A stretch of DNA of 64,000 nucleotides from Pseudoteredinibacter isoporae_A (GTDB lineage Bacteria > Pseudomonadota > Gammaproteobacteria > Pseudomonadales > Cellvibrionaceae): the NCBI RefSeq assembly GCF_040372805.1, contig NZ_BAABWJ010000001.1, positions 930,001 through 994,000 on the forward strand, read 5' to 3'. How positions within the stretch are numbered: position 1 is the stretch's first letter; each line of letters opens with the position of its first letter. Below, one piece after another: positions 18,738-28,363 of the stretch. The notes under the pieces were generated by a model. The model saw only the letters and a program-made list of their open reading frames with translations, did not search any database and was not told where the DNA came from. A program made the position numbers and the translations under genes.

Positions 18738-19307
18738 CTATTCTTCCAGTTCCGCCAGATATTCATCTTTGAGTTTGACGTAATTACCGGCAGTGTAGGG
18801 AAAGAAGTTACGTTCCTTTTCCTTCAACGGACGGGCTTTTTTAACCGGTGAGCCGACATAGAGGTGGCCGGATTCCAGACGTTTACCCGGTGGCACCAGA
18901 CTGCCGGCGCCAATAATCACCTCATCTTCAACTACGGCACCATCCATGATGGTCGAGCCGACGCCAACCAGAATTCGACTGCCCAGGGTGCAACCGTGCA
19001 GATTAACCGAGTGGCCAACGGTCACATCATCGCCCAGAGTCAATGGCCAGCCACCGGGATTGAAATCACTGGCGTGGGTGATGTGTAAAACCGAACCATC
19101 CTGAATACTGCAACGCTGCCCAATGCGAATAGAGTGCATATCTCCCCGAATTACCGTGCAGGGCCATACGGAACAGTCGTCACCGAGTTCGACATCGCCA
19201 ATCACCACAGCGGCAGGATCAATCATTACCCGCTCGCCGAGCTTGGGGCTCATGCCTTTGTGAGACCGGATGGCTGGGCTGGGGGTTGAAGGTACATCAG
19301 TGCTCAT
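18738..19307 (-). CDS. Gamma carbonic anhydrase family protein (left-handed beta-helix hexapeptide repeats)
   Basis: A 189-residue hexapeptide-repeat protein of the YrdA/CaiE/gamma-CA group. The beta-helix runs over about residues 30-160. Putative zinc histidines are in SVLHITH and in VGHSVNLHGC, as in the prototype Cam, but the catalytic acidic loop of Cam is not evident, so activity is uncertain. The start at 19307 leaves a short disordered N-terminus rich in Ser/Pro. It faces away from the two-component operon that begins at 19455. Confidence 0.9.
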   Translation of the reverse strand: MSTDVPSTPSPAIRSHKGMSPKLGERVMIDPAAVVIGDVELGDDCSVWPCTVIRGDMHSIRIGQRCSIQDGSVLHITHASDFNPGGWPLTLGDDVTVGHSVNLHGCTLGSRILVGVGSTIMDGAVVEDEVIIGAGSLVPPGKRLESGHLYVGSPVKKARPLKEKERNFFPYTAGNYVKLKDEYLAELEE

Positions 19308-19391
19308 AGGGGCCTCATGAAAGATTTGGGTCGTTTAGATTATGCGGGCATATTAAAGGATAATCATTGGTTTACAAAAAAGCCCTTGCTG

Positions 19392-19423
19392 GCCGTTGGA
19401 GCCAACGGCAGATGGGTTATAAT
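19392..19423 (+). promoter_or_regulatory. Promoter of the two-component operon with an 18-bp palindrome over the -35
   Basis: TTGGAG (19396-19401), a 16-bp spacer, then a perfect TATAAT (19418-19423). The perfect palindrome GCCGTTGG-AG-CCAACGGC (19392-19409) covers the -35 hexamer. The start codon follows at 19455. The arrangement fits repression or autoregulation at this promoter. Confidence 0.65.
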
Positions 19424-19454
19424 TTGAACAGTCCCTATGTGCGCAGACCGATAA

Positions 19455-20204
19455 ATGATTAATCCATCCAGCAAGGCCACCAATAAAGTTACGACGCTTC
19501 TCATTGTTGAAGATGAGTTAGCCAGTATGGAACTGCTGTACAGCTATTTTAATCAGCAGCCTTATGAGGTTTATAAAGCCCACAATTGCAGCCAGGCGAG
19601 AGAACTGCTTGCCCAGAAGACCATCGATATCGTGTTATTGGACATCACTTTGCCCGATGGTGATGGCCTCGCCTTAACCCGTGAAATTCGCAGTCGTTCG
19701 AATATGGGCATCATTCTGGTAACCCAGCGTTCTGATGATATTGATCGTATCGTCGGGCTGGAGTTAGGGGCCGATGATTACGTCACTAAACCCTACAATA
19801 TTCGCGAGCTGATGGTGAGAGTGAAAAACCTGAGTTCGAGACTGCACCAGGAAACGCTCAACAATACTCATCAATTGGGCGAACAGATTAATTTTGACTG
19901 TTGGAGCTTTTTGCCCGGTCGCCGCCTGTTAATTCACAAGGACGGTCAGGAAGTGAGCTTGACTGAGGGCGAGTACAAGCTCCTGGCGGCATTGCTGGCC
20001 AATCCGGGGTTGGTGCTGAGTCGTGATCAACTCATGAATAAAATGCAGCGTCGGGATTGGTACCCTACAGATCGTACCATCGATGTGATGGTTGCGCGTT
20101 TGAGAAAAAAGCTCAACGACGATAAAGGTTCGCCGAAATACATCAGCACCGTACACGGCGCAGGTTATCTATTTATTGCACCTATCGAATCGGCAGATTC
20201 CTGA
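19455..20204 (+). CDS. OmpR/PhoB-type response regulator (TorR/ArcA-like)
   Basis: 249 residues. The receiver domain (about 13-130) has the acidic pair in VEDE (18-21), phospho-acceptor D63 in LLDITLPDGDG, and conserved K112 in YVTKPY. The winged-helix DNA-binding domain (about 150-243) contains LTEGEYKLLAALLANPG and RTIDVMVARLRKKL. The gene is followed after 2 bp by a tripartite hybrid kinase and then a periplasmic binding protein, the layout of TorR/TorS/TorT-like relays. The signal is unknown. Confidence 0.95.
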   Translation: MINPSSKATNKVTTLLIVEDELASMELLYSYFNQQPYEVYKAHNCSQARELLAQKTIDIVLLDITLPDGDGLALTREIRSRSNMGIILVTQRSDDIDRIVGLELGADDYVTKPYNIRELMVRVKNLSSRLHQETLNNTHQLGEQINFDCWSFLPGRRLLIHKDGQEVSLTEGEYKLLAALLANPGLVLSRDQLMNKMQRRDWYPTDRTIDVMVARLRKKLNDDKGSPKYISTVHGAGYLFIAPIESADS

Positions 20205-20206
20205 CC

Positions 20207-22432
20207 GTGCCGTATAAGCAGCATAAGCTTCCCCTTCACCAACGTCTGGCGTTTAAGCAAACCAGAAACATTGTTCTGGTCGCATTTCTGATTGGATTAC
20301 TTCTGACCGGCGGCCAGCTGACGGCGGATTATTTTCAGCAAAGAAACAATCACGACAATGACGTCCAGAGAATTCTGAGTACAGCGATTAAGTCCGCGCA
20401 ATTTGCGGCCTACAATCTGGATGATGCGACGGCGGGTGAAATTGTTGCCGGACTGCTCAATAACCGTTTTATTCTTAAGGCCAGTATTCAGGATAACTAC
20501 GGCAATGTGTTGGCGAGCGCGAGCAAGGCGCCAGAGGAGGTGTCGCATCTTGGGCGATGGTTATTCGGTGATTTGCGTAATATTGAAACGTCCCTTCAAC
20601 ATCAGACGTCTGATAATGTGGGAGTTCTCTTTATTCAAGTGGATCCCGCCAATGAAGCGCAGGCCTTTATTCAACGGTCAATGCTGACCTTTGTGTTTGG
20701 CATTATCCGCAACATTGTGTTGGCGGCCTGCATCATGCTGGTGTTCTACTTCGGTGTGACCAAGTCGATTTTGTTGGCGAGCCAGCAGGTTAGTCGGCCA
20801 GAGAAAATTCAAAGTATTGATGTCCCAGAGGCGCATCAGAGGGATGAAATCGGTATGTTGTTGATGGCCTTCAATCAGCAATTGAAGACCATTGAGCACC
20901 AACACCAGCAGATCTTAGCGGCCAATCGAAACCTTGAGGCCCAGGTGCTCGAGCGAACATCAGAGCTGAAAAAAGAACAACAATCCGCCTTGGCTGCAAG
21001 TAAAGCCAAGTCTGATTTTCTGGCGGTAATGAGTCATGAAATCAGGACGCCAATGAACGGAATATTGGGTCTGCTGAGAATTCTCTCGGACAGCGGCCTG
21101 CCCCAAGCCCAGGCGCAATACGTGGACTCGATTAACGATGCCTGTGAATCGCTGTTGAGTCTTATGAACAATGCCTTGGAATATACGCGCAATGAGCAGG
21201 GCGAGCTGGAACTGACGGATAAGGTGTTTGATCTGGAAAGGCTGATTGGCTCCATTGTTTTTTTAATGAGCACATCGGCGAAGAAAAACCAGAATCAACT
21301 CAGCTATCACATTGCCCGTGATGTTGAACGATATATAGAGCTTGATTCAGAAAGATTGCGCCAGGTGATACTGAATCTGATCAACAATGCGATTAAGTTC
21401 ACGCGTGACGGTGAGATTCACCTCGATGTGGTTTGTCTGGAGAAAACTGCCGAAACGAGCCTTTTAAAATTCACCATCAGTGATACCGGTGTGGGCATTA
21501 CAAAAGATGCGAAAGACATTATTTTTGCTCCCTATCAACAAGCGGATAAAAACATTCACGCCATGTATGGCGGTGCGGGCATGGGGCTGGCTATTTGTAA
21601 AGCCATTGTTGAAAAAATGGGCGGCAGGATTGACTACAGCAGCCGAGAGTCGGAAGGCTCGGAGTTCTTCTTTGAAGTGCCTGTTAAAAACGCTCAGCAA
21701 ATGCCCACTATTGATGAAAAGCAACAAGGGCATTCAATCAGTCCCATGCGCATTCTGGTCGCTGATGATGTTGAGATGAATGTGAATCTGGCGAAATGGT
21801 ATTTTGAAGAAAGCCAGCACAGTGTACTGAGTGCGGAAAATGGTTTAGAAGCCATTGCCCTGGCGAACGAAGAGAATCCCCAGGCCGTGTTGATGGATGT
21901 CAATATGCCCAGTCTGGATGGAATTGAAGCCACGCGGCAGCTGCGGCAAATGGGTTACTGTGGCGTGATTTATGGTGTTACTGCCCATGTTGACCCACAA
22001 ACCAAGTCGCGCTGCTATCAGGCGGGTATGGATGGCGTGATTGAAAAACCGGTGGACTATCCGGAACTGATCAAACTGCTAGCCGATGACATCGCTTGCC
22101 AAAATCTGGCTCTGGACAACCATATCGTGCACGAGCATTTCAGTAATCTGGGCTTGGAGCCTGCGGCTCAGCTGTATGACAAAGCCTTGCAAGAACTTCA
22201 AAAAAACATGTCTGAAGAAGAGGGCGTTGTTGCTGGACAAGTGATCAGCAAGGAGCAGTTACACAAGTTGAAGGGCCTGGCTGGCAATTTCGGTCTCAAA
22301 GGCATGCTCGATTTATTTGAGAGTTTCGCTGACGATGATGGTATATTGAGCCCCGCGACGTATGCGCTGTGGATGAAAACAATGAGAATAACGCAGAGTG
22401 CAATCAATCAATATCAGCCGAATAAGATGTAA
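20207..22432 (+). CDS. Tripartite hybrid sensor histidine kinase (HK-receiver-Hpt)
   Basis: A 741-residue membrane kinase. Two transmembrane helices (about 21-41 and 160-186) enclose a periplasmic loop of about 115 residues. Next come a linker and coiled coil (about 215-270), a HisKA domain with H277 in MSHEIRTPMNG, an HATPase domain (about 385-495, with NLINNAIKFT and DTGVGI), a receiver domain with D564 in VLMDVNMPSLDG, and a C-terminal Hpt-like segment with H686 in LHKLKGLAGNFG. This gives a full His-Asp-His-Asp relay to the regulator encoded just upstream, as in TorS/ArcB. The start is GTG at 20207, 2 bp after the regulator stop. The periplasmic loop may contact the binding protein encoded downstream. 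Confidence 0.94.
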   Translation: MPYKQHKLPLHQRLAFKQTRNIVLVAFLIGLLLTGGQLTADYFQQRNNHDNDVQRILSTAIKSAQFAAYNLDDATAGEIVAGLLNNRFILKASIQDNYGNVLASASKAPEEVSHLGRWLFGDLRNIETSLQHQTSDNVGVLFIQVDPANEAQAFIQRSMLTFVFGIIRNIVLAACIMLVFYFGVTKSILLASQQVSRPEKIQSIDVPEAHQRDEIGMLLMAFNQQLKTIEHQHQQILAANRNLEAQVLERTSELKKEQQSALAASKAKSDFLAVMSHEIRTPMNGILGLLRILSDSGLPQAQAQYVDSINDACESLLSLMNNALEYTRNEQGELELTDKVFDLERLIGSIVFLMSTSAKKNQNQLSYHIARDVERYIELDSERLRQVILNLINNAIKFTRDGEIHLDVVCLEKTAETSLLKFTISDTGVGITKDAKDIIFAPYQQADKNIHAMYGGAGMGLAICKAIVEKMGGRIDYSSRESEGSEFFFEVPVKNAQQMPTIDEKQQGHSISPMRILVADDVEMNVNLAKWYFEESQHSVLSAENGLEAIALANEENPQAVLMDVNMPSLDGIEATRQLRQMGYCGVIYGVTAHVDPQTKSRCYQAGMDGVIEKPVDYPELIKLLADDIACQNLALDNHIVHEHFSNLGLEPAAQLYDKALQELQKNMSEEEGVVAGQVISKEQLHKLKGLAGNFGLKGMLDLFESFADDDGILSPATYALWMKTMRITQSAINQYQPNKM

Positions 22433-22438
22433 ATAATA

Positions 22439-23233
22439 ATGAAGCGATTACCTCGGCGTTTCTCCTGGAGTGTGTTAGCGGCACTGTTATTGGGGAGCGG
22501 ACTTGGAGCATCAAGCAGTCTGGCGGAACCCAAGCTGGACGTCCTCACAGAAAAAACCCCCATCACTTATCGCAGCCGCGATAATCTGGCCGATGGCCAG
22601 GCGACTGAGCTGGTACAGGAGCTTATTGCTCAAACAGGCTTTGACTACAATTTATACTTTACGCCTTGGAAGCGCGCTTATCGCCGTGCGGAAACAGAGG
22701 CGAATGTCATTATTTACCCCTTGGCCAGAACCTCGGTTCGGGAAGATAAATTTCACTGGATTGGTCAAATTACACCGGTTCACTATTATCTTTTCAAGCT
22801 GCGTGAACGCACTGATATTACGGTCGATTCTCTGGATGAGATCAATCGTTACAAAGTGGGTGTGGTTAATTTTCATGCGCACCACGTCTATTTGAGTGCG
22901 CACGGTGTTGATAATGTCGAGCAGGTAAACTCCAACCGGCAAAACTTCCACAAGCTCTTGCGCAAACGGGTTGAGCTGTTTGCCTCGAGTTCTGCCGGGC
23001 TGTTAACGCTGTGCGAAAAGGAAAAAGTGGACTGCAATCGTTTTGAGCCCGTCATTAAACTGGAGGGTATTTCCAAAGGGCTTTATATCGCTGCCAGTCT
23101 CGAGACGGATAAACAGATGCTGGAAGAACTCAAAGCGAGTTATCAGCGTTTGGACGATAATGGCTCGCTGGCGAAAATTATGGGCGAACGGATGAACAGC
23201 CCTGACGAAGATCGATTTTTGAAAACGTTCTAA
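22439..23233 (+). CDS. Periplasmic solute-binding protein (family 3-like), likely sensory partner of the kinase
   Basis: A 264-residue protein with a signal peptide (about 1-29, ending SLA-EPK) and the two-lobe pattern of amino-acid-type binding proteins (TPWKRAYRRAE near 75, GVVNFHAHHVYLS near 140). It starts 6 bp after the kinase stop. No ABC permease or ATPase is nearby, so a sensory role, presenting a ligand to the kinase in the manner of TorT, is more likely than transport. The ligand is unknown. A second protein of the same general type lies at 50817-51650. Confidence 0.8.
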   Translation: MKRLPRRFSWSVLAALLLGSGLGASSSLAEPKLDVLTEKTPITYRSRDNLADGQATELVQELIAQTGFDYNLYFTPWKRAYRRAETEANVIIYPLARTSVREDKFHWIGQITPVHYYLFKLRERTDITVDSLDEINRYKVGVVNFHAHHVYLSAHGVDNVEQVNSNRQNFHKLLRKRVELFASSSAGLLTLCEKEKVDCNRFEPVIKLEGISKGLYIAASLETDKQMLEELKASYQRLDDNGSLAKIMGERMNSPDEDRFLKTF

Positions 23234-23258
23234 ACCTGCACGCCGACAGCGTGCAGGT
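23234..23258. terminator. Hairpin at the end of the two-component operon
   Basis: A perfect 10-bp stem ACCTGCACGC / GCGTGCAGGT with a CGACA loop starts 1 base after the stop codon. Only scattered T residues follow, so termination may be partial. It also lies just beyond the end of the convergent ggt gene. Confidence 0.6.
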
Positions 23259-23281
23259 ATGCCTTTCCATTTCCAGATAGC

Positions 23282-25036
23282 TTATTCAGCGATGGTTGCT
23301 GCGCCGGGTCGTCTCGGGTCGGAAGCCCCGTAGACGATTCCACCTTTGACCAATATGGACTGTGTGCTGCCAATGCCCTTACTGGTTTTAGTGGTGTAAC
23401 CCATTTGATTCAAAATCTTTACGGTGTCGGCACTGATGCCCGATTCATAGTTCAGGACATCGGGCAACCATTGGTGGTGGATTCTGGGTACTGAAGAGGC
23501 CTGAGCAATGTTCATATCATAATCAATCACATTGCTGATGGTTTGCAGCACGGCATTTGCAATCTTGCTGCCACCCGGGCTACCCGTAATCATAAAAGGT
23601 TTATTGTTTTTGAAAATAATAGTGGGTGCCATAGAGCTCAATGGGCGCTTGCCGGCTTCGATGGCGTTGGCTTCATTGCCGAGCAAACCGAAGGCGTTGG
23701 GCTCACCAGGCTTTGCAGAAAAGTCGTCCATCTCATTATTTAAAATGAAACCGGCACCTTTAACCACAATGCCTGAGCCATAGCTGAAGTTCAGAGTGTA
23801 GGTGTTAGAAACGGCATTGCCGTCTTTATCAATTACCGAAAAATGGGTAGTGTCGGGGCTTTCTTTAAAGACCTGAACATCCAGCGGCTTAACTTCGGCT
23901 GCGGTCTTGGCTTGATTCGGGTTGATTGTTTCCGCAAGCTTTTTGGCGTAGGACTTGCTGGTGATGATATCAACCGGGACATCATAGAAATCGGGATCAC
24001 CCAAATGTTCACTGCGATCGGCAAAAGCAAATTGCATGGCGCTGCTCAGCTGGTGCAAATGTGCCGCACTATTATGGGGAACATTTTGCAATTGGCTGTT
24101 TTCCAGAATATTGAGCATTTGAATAATATGAATACCACTGGCGCTGGGTGGTGGCATGGTGACCAATTCATAGCCACGATATTTTCCAGTGGCAGCGTTG
24201 CGTAAAACCGGTTTGTAGTGTTTGAGGTCTTCGCGGGTCATTAAGCCAGCGTGTCGTTGTGAATCTTTGACAATCAACTCAGCGGTTTCGCCTTGATAGA
24301 ACGATTCACCATTCGACAAGGCTATTTTTTCCAGCGTGTTGGCCAGATCCCTTTGCACCAACTTTTCACCGGCTTTATAAAAGCTGCCATCGGGTTTGTA
24401 AAAAATGTGCTGTCCGGCCTTTGAACGGCTTAATTGGGAATGACGTTGTTGGAGTTCCAGCGCCAGTTCTTCTGACAATACAAATCCTTCTCTGGCGAGT
24501 TTAATAGCCGGAGCCATAACCTGAATGGGTTTCATGCTGCCGTATTTTTTTAATGCCAGCAGTAGGCCCGCTACGGTGCCGGGAACACCGGCACTTTGAA
24601 AACTGTTGCGCGCTTTTTGCTTGTTTACGCTACCGTCCTTATCAAGGAATATATTTCGATGAGCGGCGGCCGGCGCCGTTTCTCGATAATCAATGGCGTG
24701 GGTGTCCTGAGTATTTGCATTGTGCACCAGCATAAAACCACCACCACCTATATTACCGGCTTTGGGCAGAGTAACGGCGAGAGCGAAGCCGACAGCGACA
24801 GCCGCATCGACGGCGTTGCCACCCTGACGAAGTATGTCGACGCCGATTTGACTGGCTCTGGCTTCCTGGCTGGACACCATACCCTTACGGCCAACCACGG
24901 GGTGGAACTGGCCGGCCAAATCGATGATCGCTTCTGAGCCATGGGCGGTTTGCGCCTGAGAGCTGGGCACTTGGGTGTTGAACAGTAGCAGACTGCTACA
25001 GGCGAGAACACAAGCTTTTTTAATCGATATATTCAT
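23282..25036 (-). CDS. ggt: Gamma-glutamyltransferase (first of two)
   Basis: A 584-residue exported proenzyme that autocleaves into two subunits and cleaves or transfers gamma-glutamyl groups from glutathione and related compounds. The signal peptide covers about 1-28 (ending SQA-QTA). The large-subunit motif KGMVSSQEARAS comes early. The self-cleavage and nucleophile threonine is T396 in PDTTHFS, followed by NAVSNTYTLNFSYGSG, and the GSPGGSKI oxyanion region is near 505. It is third in a same-strand set ggt-TonB receptor-ggt. A Rho-independent terminator sits in its leader at 25059-25089, so it probably has its own or an attenuated transcript. Confidence 0.95.
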   Translation of the reverse strand: MNISIKKACVLACSSLLLFNTQVPSSQAQTAHGSEAIIDLAGQFHPVVGRKGMVSSQEARASQIGVDILRQGGNAVDAAVAVGFALAVTLPKAGNIGGGGFMLVHNANTQDTHAIDYRETAPAAAHRNIFLDKDGSVNKQKARNSFQSAGVPGTVAGLLLALKKYGSMKPIQVMAPAIKLAREGFVLSEELALELQQRHSQLSRSKAGQHIFYKPDGSFYKAGEKLVQRDLANTLEKIALSNGESFYQGETAELIVKDSQRHAGLMTREDLKHYKPVLRNAATGKYRGYELVTMPPPSASGIHIIQMLNILENSQLQNVPHNSAAHLHQLSSAMQFAFADRSEHLGDPDFYDVPVDIITSKSYAKKLAETINPNQAKTAAEVKPLDVQVFKESPDTTHFSVIDKDGNAVSNTYTLNFSYGSGIVVKGAGFILNNEMDDFSAKPGEPNAFGLLGNEANAIEAGKRPLSSMAPTIIFKNNKPFMITGSPGGSKIANAVLQTISNVIDYDMNIAQASSVPRIHHQWLPDVLNYESGISADTVKILNQMGYTTKTSKGIGSTQSILVKGGIVYGASDPRRPGAATIAE

Positions 25037-25058
25037 AATTCATCAGCGGATAAGACGG

Positions 25059-25089
25059 AAAAAAAGCCCGTAGCAGAGACGGGCAAAAA
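25059..25089 (-). terminator. Rho-independent terminator between the TonB receptor gene and ggt
   Basis: Read on the minus strand, GCCCGT / ACGGGC (a 6-bp stem with a 7-nt loop) is followed by seven T, ending 22 bp before the ggt start codon. It would end the receptor transcript or act as an attenuator in the ggt leader. An A-run on the other side makes it nearly symmetrical. Confidence 0.8.
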
Positions 25090-25163
25090 CTCGTATAAAC
25101 TGCACTCACAGTAGAGATCAAGCATGCGGGTAGCCGCCTCTTTGCTATACGAGGGTGAGGGGT

Positions 25164-25179
25164 GGGGCCATCAGGCCCC
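25164..25179 (-). repeat. Hairpin overlapping the TonB receptor stop codon
   Basis: GGGGCC / GGCCCC with an ATCA loop spans the end of the receptor gene. No T-run follows on the minus strand. It may stabilise the 3' end or help the terminator at 25059-25089. Confidence 0.45.
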
Positions 25180-28100
25180 TAAAACTTCTTGCTCACATCA
25201 AGATAAACATAACGGCCACGGGCGGAATGCAGTGCCGGGCTGTAACCTCGTGAAGCATCAAACAAAGGTGGCTCTTCGTCGAACAGATTGTTCGCACCCA
25301 AACGGATGTTGGTTTTGTCGAGTACACCACCTTCGAAGCGATAGTTCACGTAGGTGTTTACGGTTGTCCAGGATGGGATCTTCAAAATAATACTAGGATC
25401 GTCATCCTGTTTTACGTCGGGATCGTAAACTTTGCCAACGTAGCGAGCACTGACACCGGCGCGCCAGTTTTCGTTGCGCCAGGTGACACTGGCTTTTGCA
25501 CGCCAGCGTGGTGTGGCTTCGTCTTGAATACGGGAACCACTGCTGAACGCCGATACTGAACCGGTAACCAGAGGATTATTCGCGACCGCTTGCTGAAGTT
25601 CTTCAACTTGAGGGGATGCTTCCTGATCCCACTTGGCGATGTAGGCACCGTCGAACTTCAGGGTGAAACTACCGAAGCTGTATTCTTCCGTATCGTAGCT
25701 TACACTCAGGTCAGCACCTTCAATTGTGCGTGGCTGCAAATTCAGGAACGTGTCGTTTACGTGCAACAATGCCCCTACGGCGCTAAGGCTGGTACCGTTT
25801 GCGGCGTTGTAAGCATCGATCTCAGCCTGATCCTGTGCGGTGACATCTGCGCGAATCACATTGGGATTGCTGCTGCCGTTTAAGCGCATGATTTGATCCA
25901 GAATCAGGTGGTTATCGCGACCGAATAAGCCGACAACACCTTCCTGTTCGATGCGCCACCAATCCGCGGTAAACACCAGGCCTTCCAGAGGTTCAAGTAC
26001 AAAACCAAAGGTCAGGTTTTCCGACTCCTCACTTTGCAGGTCTTTATTGCCTAAACGACGAGTGTTGATTGACTGGGAGCAGGCATCCACATCACTTTCA
26101 GGCGTACCCAGTGACTGACCGGCCTCACAGCGCAGGAAGTCACTTTGGTTGTTGTTAAAGCGCTCTTGTACGGTGAGGTTCAGTGTTTCGAGGTTGGGGG
26201 CGCGGAAACCTTTAGAGTAAGCGCTGCGCACTTGTAACCATTCGCTCGGGCGCCAGGACAGCGCAAATTTTGGTTTCAGAATATCTTCATCAACATCGGA
26301 ATAGTTTTCGGCACGTAATGCGATTTGAGCATCCAGGCTTTGTACCCAAGGTACGCCCATAGATTCGTCCATCAATGGCACCAAGAATTCAGCGTATGCG
26401 GAATAGACATCGCGAGCACCGTAGGTATCCGGTGTTGCACTTACGCCCATTACATCGCTGCTGAAAAACTCGCCGCTCAATGGGTGTGTGAAGGTGATGG
26501 TACCGTCCAATAACGGATCGCGATCATCTCTATAGGTCTCACGACGTTGTTCAATACCAAAAGCCGCACCGACATCACCACCGGCCCAAGTGAACAGGTT
26601 TGGCGTGGAAGCCTTGAAGTCTACACCGCTGATTTCCGTTTTGTTTTTGCGCTGGACATTCACGGTGAACTCAGAGGCATCACCGCCACTGCTTGGGTCT
26701 CCGTTGGCCGGATCGGCAAAGTTACCACCGGTGAAGGGGTTGTAAGCGTCCGGGGTAGAGCGAGAAACAGCTGCGTAAAATTTACTGCGGCTCACACTCA
26801 ACTGACTGTCTTCTGCTTTGGCCGCAGAGCTGTATGCCGCGGTTTCCCAATCCCAGTCATCCCAGGTACCGCGAAGGCCAAACAGGAAGCGGTAAGAATC
26901 GCTTTCGGTTTGAATCTTACGAGGACCGGTATCGTATAAACGTAAACGATCAATTTTTACATCCAGTCCTTCAGCGGGAACATCATCGGTACTTAAGCCT
27001 GCCAGGCGATTTGGGTTTCCAACCGCACCAAAGGGGTTGTAGTAAGCGGTGCTTGGGATGTACATTTTATTCACGTCGGAGATGACGTTTGGTCCGAAAA
27101 AGGTATCGTACTCCGACTCGTAGTAAGAACCTTCCGAGAAGAATTCCATACCATTGTCAAATTCATGGGTAAACGTCGTAAAAAATTGACGACGTTCAAG
27201 GTTGGGTATGATCATGCGCAGATCATTAATGTTGTAGCGCAGATCGCTGTTCAACGTCCCGTCATCAATTTCCAGGCCGCCTTGATAGCTGACACCACCC
27301 GAAGCACCTTCGGGTTGTAAGTGAAAGCGACCATCACTGCTGCGGGCAATACCGGAAACACCAACCGGTGTGAAACTGCCGTCACTGTTTAGCTGACCCA
27401 GATTAAATTGCCCCCAAGGGGTAAAGGTCGACAGATTACGCAGGGAAGCATCACCCACAAACAACGCTGGGGTGCGATCGGTATCTCGGAAATCACTGCT
27501 GCGGGTGTAATCAATTTCCTGAGCCGTGACACCAGAGCGATTGAAATCGCTGGCGAACAAAGTGAGATTGGATGCACCTTCGTTAAACTCAAAGCCGCCG
27601 CGCAGCTGAACGGAGGTTTCACCTAGACTGTTGGAGTGCCCGGAACCGTAACGGGTTTTGATTTCGAAACCCTCGTAGTCCGTATCCAGGACATAGTTAA
27701 CAACACCAGCAATTGCGTCGGTACCGTAAATGGCGGCAGCACCATCACGCAGCACTTCAACACGATCAAGTCCGGAGGCTGGGATCATGGCGCTGTTCAC
27801 AAATTGAATGGGTACACCATCGCGGGTAGAGGAAGACGGGTTTAATACCATGCGACGACCGTTGACCAGAACCAATGTGCTGTCGGCGCCGAGGCCTCGC
27901 AAATTGATTGAAGCAACATCACCACGGACATTGTTCGATGACGTACCTTCACTGGAACTGTTGAATTCAACTTGACCTGCCTGGGGCAGTTCTCCAATTA
28001 ACTCTTCGGTGCTTAAGGCGCCTGCCAAATCGAGATCTTCTTTTCCGAGTTGGCTAACAGGTAAGGCGCCAGCAACATCAACGCCTTTAATGTGGGTACC

Positions 28101-28202
28101 AGTGACGATGACTTCTTCGAGGGAAGATGTCTCTTGGGCTACTGCAGACCCTGCGCTTAAGCTTGCCAGTATGGCAATGCTTAATGGGTGCGGTTTAAAC
28201 AT
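25179..28202 (-). CDS. TonB-dependent outer membrane receptor (between two gamma-glutamyltransferase genes)
   Basis: A 1007-residue receptor. The signal peptide covers about 1-22 (ending AVA-QET). A TonB box-like EEVIVTG lies at about 28-34. The plug domain (about 45-165) has INLRGLGADSTLVLVNGRRM, and the remainder is the 22-strand barrel ending in an aromatic residue (SKKF). The plug signature belongs to the large group of receptors linked in other bacteria to peptide or glycan uptake. Its position between two gamma-glutamyltransferase genes suggests a gamma-glutamyl compound or glutathione-like substrate, but that is inference. The upstream region has tandem 11-bp repeats (28364-28395). Confidence 0.93.
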   Translation of the reverse strand: MFKPHPLSIAILASLSAGSAVAQETSSLEEVIVTGTHIKGVDVAGALPVSQLGKEDLDLAGALSTEELIGELPQAGQVEFNSSSEGTSSNNVRGDVASINLRGLGADSTLVLVNGRRMVLNPSSSTRDGVPIQFVNSAMIPASGLDRVEVLRDGAAAIYGTDAIAGVVNYVLDTDYEGFEIKTRYGSGHSNSLGETSVQLRGGFEFNEGASNLTLFASDFNRSGVTAQEIDYTRSSDFRDTDRTPALFVGDASLRNLSTFTPWGQFNLGQLNSDGSFTPVGVSGIARSSDGRFHLQPEGASGGVSYQGGLEIDDGTLNSDLRYNINDLRMIIPNLERRQFFTTFTHEFDNGMEFFSEGSYYESEYDTFFGPNVISDVNKMYIPSTAYYNPFGAVGNPNRLAGLSTDDVPAEGLDVKIDRLRLYDTGPRKIQTESDSYRFLFGLRGTWDDWDWETAAYSSAAKAEDSQLSVSRSKFYAAVSRSTPDAYNPFTGGNFADPANGDPSSGGDASEFTVNVQRKNKTEISGVDFKASTPNLFTWAGGDVGAAFGIEQRRETYRDDRDPLLDGTITFTHPLSGEFFSSDVMGVSATPDTYGARDVYSAYAEFLVPLMDESMGVPWVQSLDAQIALRAENYSDVDEDILKPKFALSWRPSEWLQVRSAYSKGFRAPNLETLNLTVQERFNNNQSDFLRCEAGQSLGTPESDVDACSQSINTRRLGNKDLQSEESENLTFGFVLEPLEGLVFTADWWRIEQEGVVGLFGRDNHLILDQIMRLNGSSNPNVIRADVTAQDQAEIDAYNAANGTSLSAVGALLHVNDTFLNLQPRTIEGADLSVSYDTEEYSFGSFTLKFDGAYIAKWDQEASPQVEELQQAVANNPLVTGSVSAFSSGSRIQDEATPRWRAKASVTWRNENWRAGVSARYVGKVYDPDVKQDDDPSIILKIPSWTTVNTYVNYRFEGGVLDKTNIRLGANNLFDEEPPLFDASRGYSPALHSARGRYVYLDVSKKF

Positions 28203-28223
28203 ATGGACTCTCCGGTATCAGAC

Positions 28224-28239
28224 TGACTTCAGAGTCAGC
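28224..28239. repeat. Inverted repeat in the receptor leader
   Basis: CTGACT-TCAG-AGTCAG forms a perfect 6-bp stem with a 4-nt loop, 22 bp upstream of the receptor start codon. It is an mRNA hairpin or small operator. Confidence 0.35.
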
Positions 28240-28363
28240 CTTTATTATTGTTCAGCATCATGTGACAGTCATGGGCTGGGCCCGTCGGTTGTCCAATGGG
28301 CAAATTCCAGCCATTCCATACTAACGACCGTGAGTAAACCAACTGCTGCAAGCCTGTGATAAG

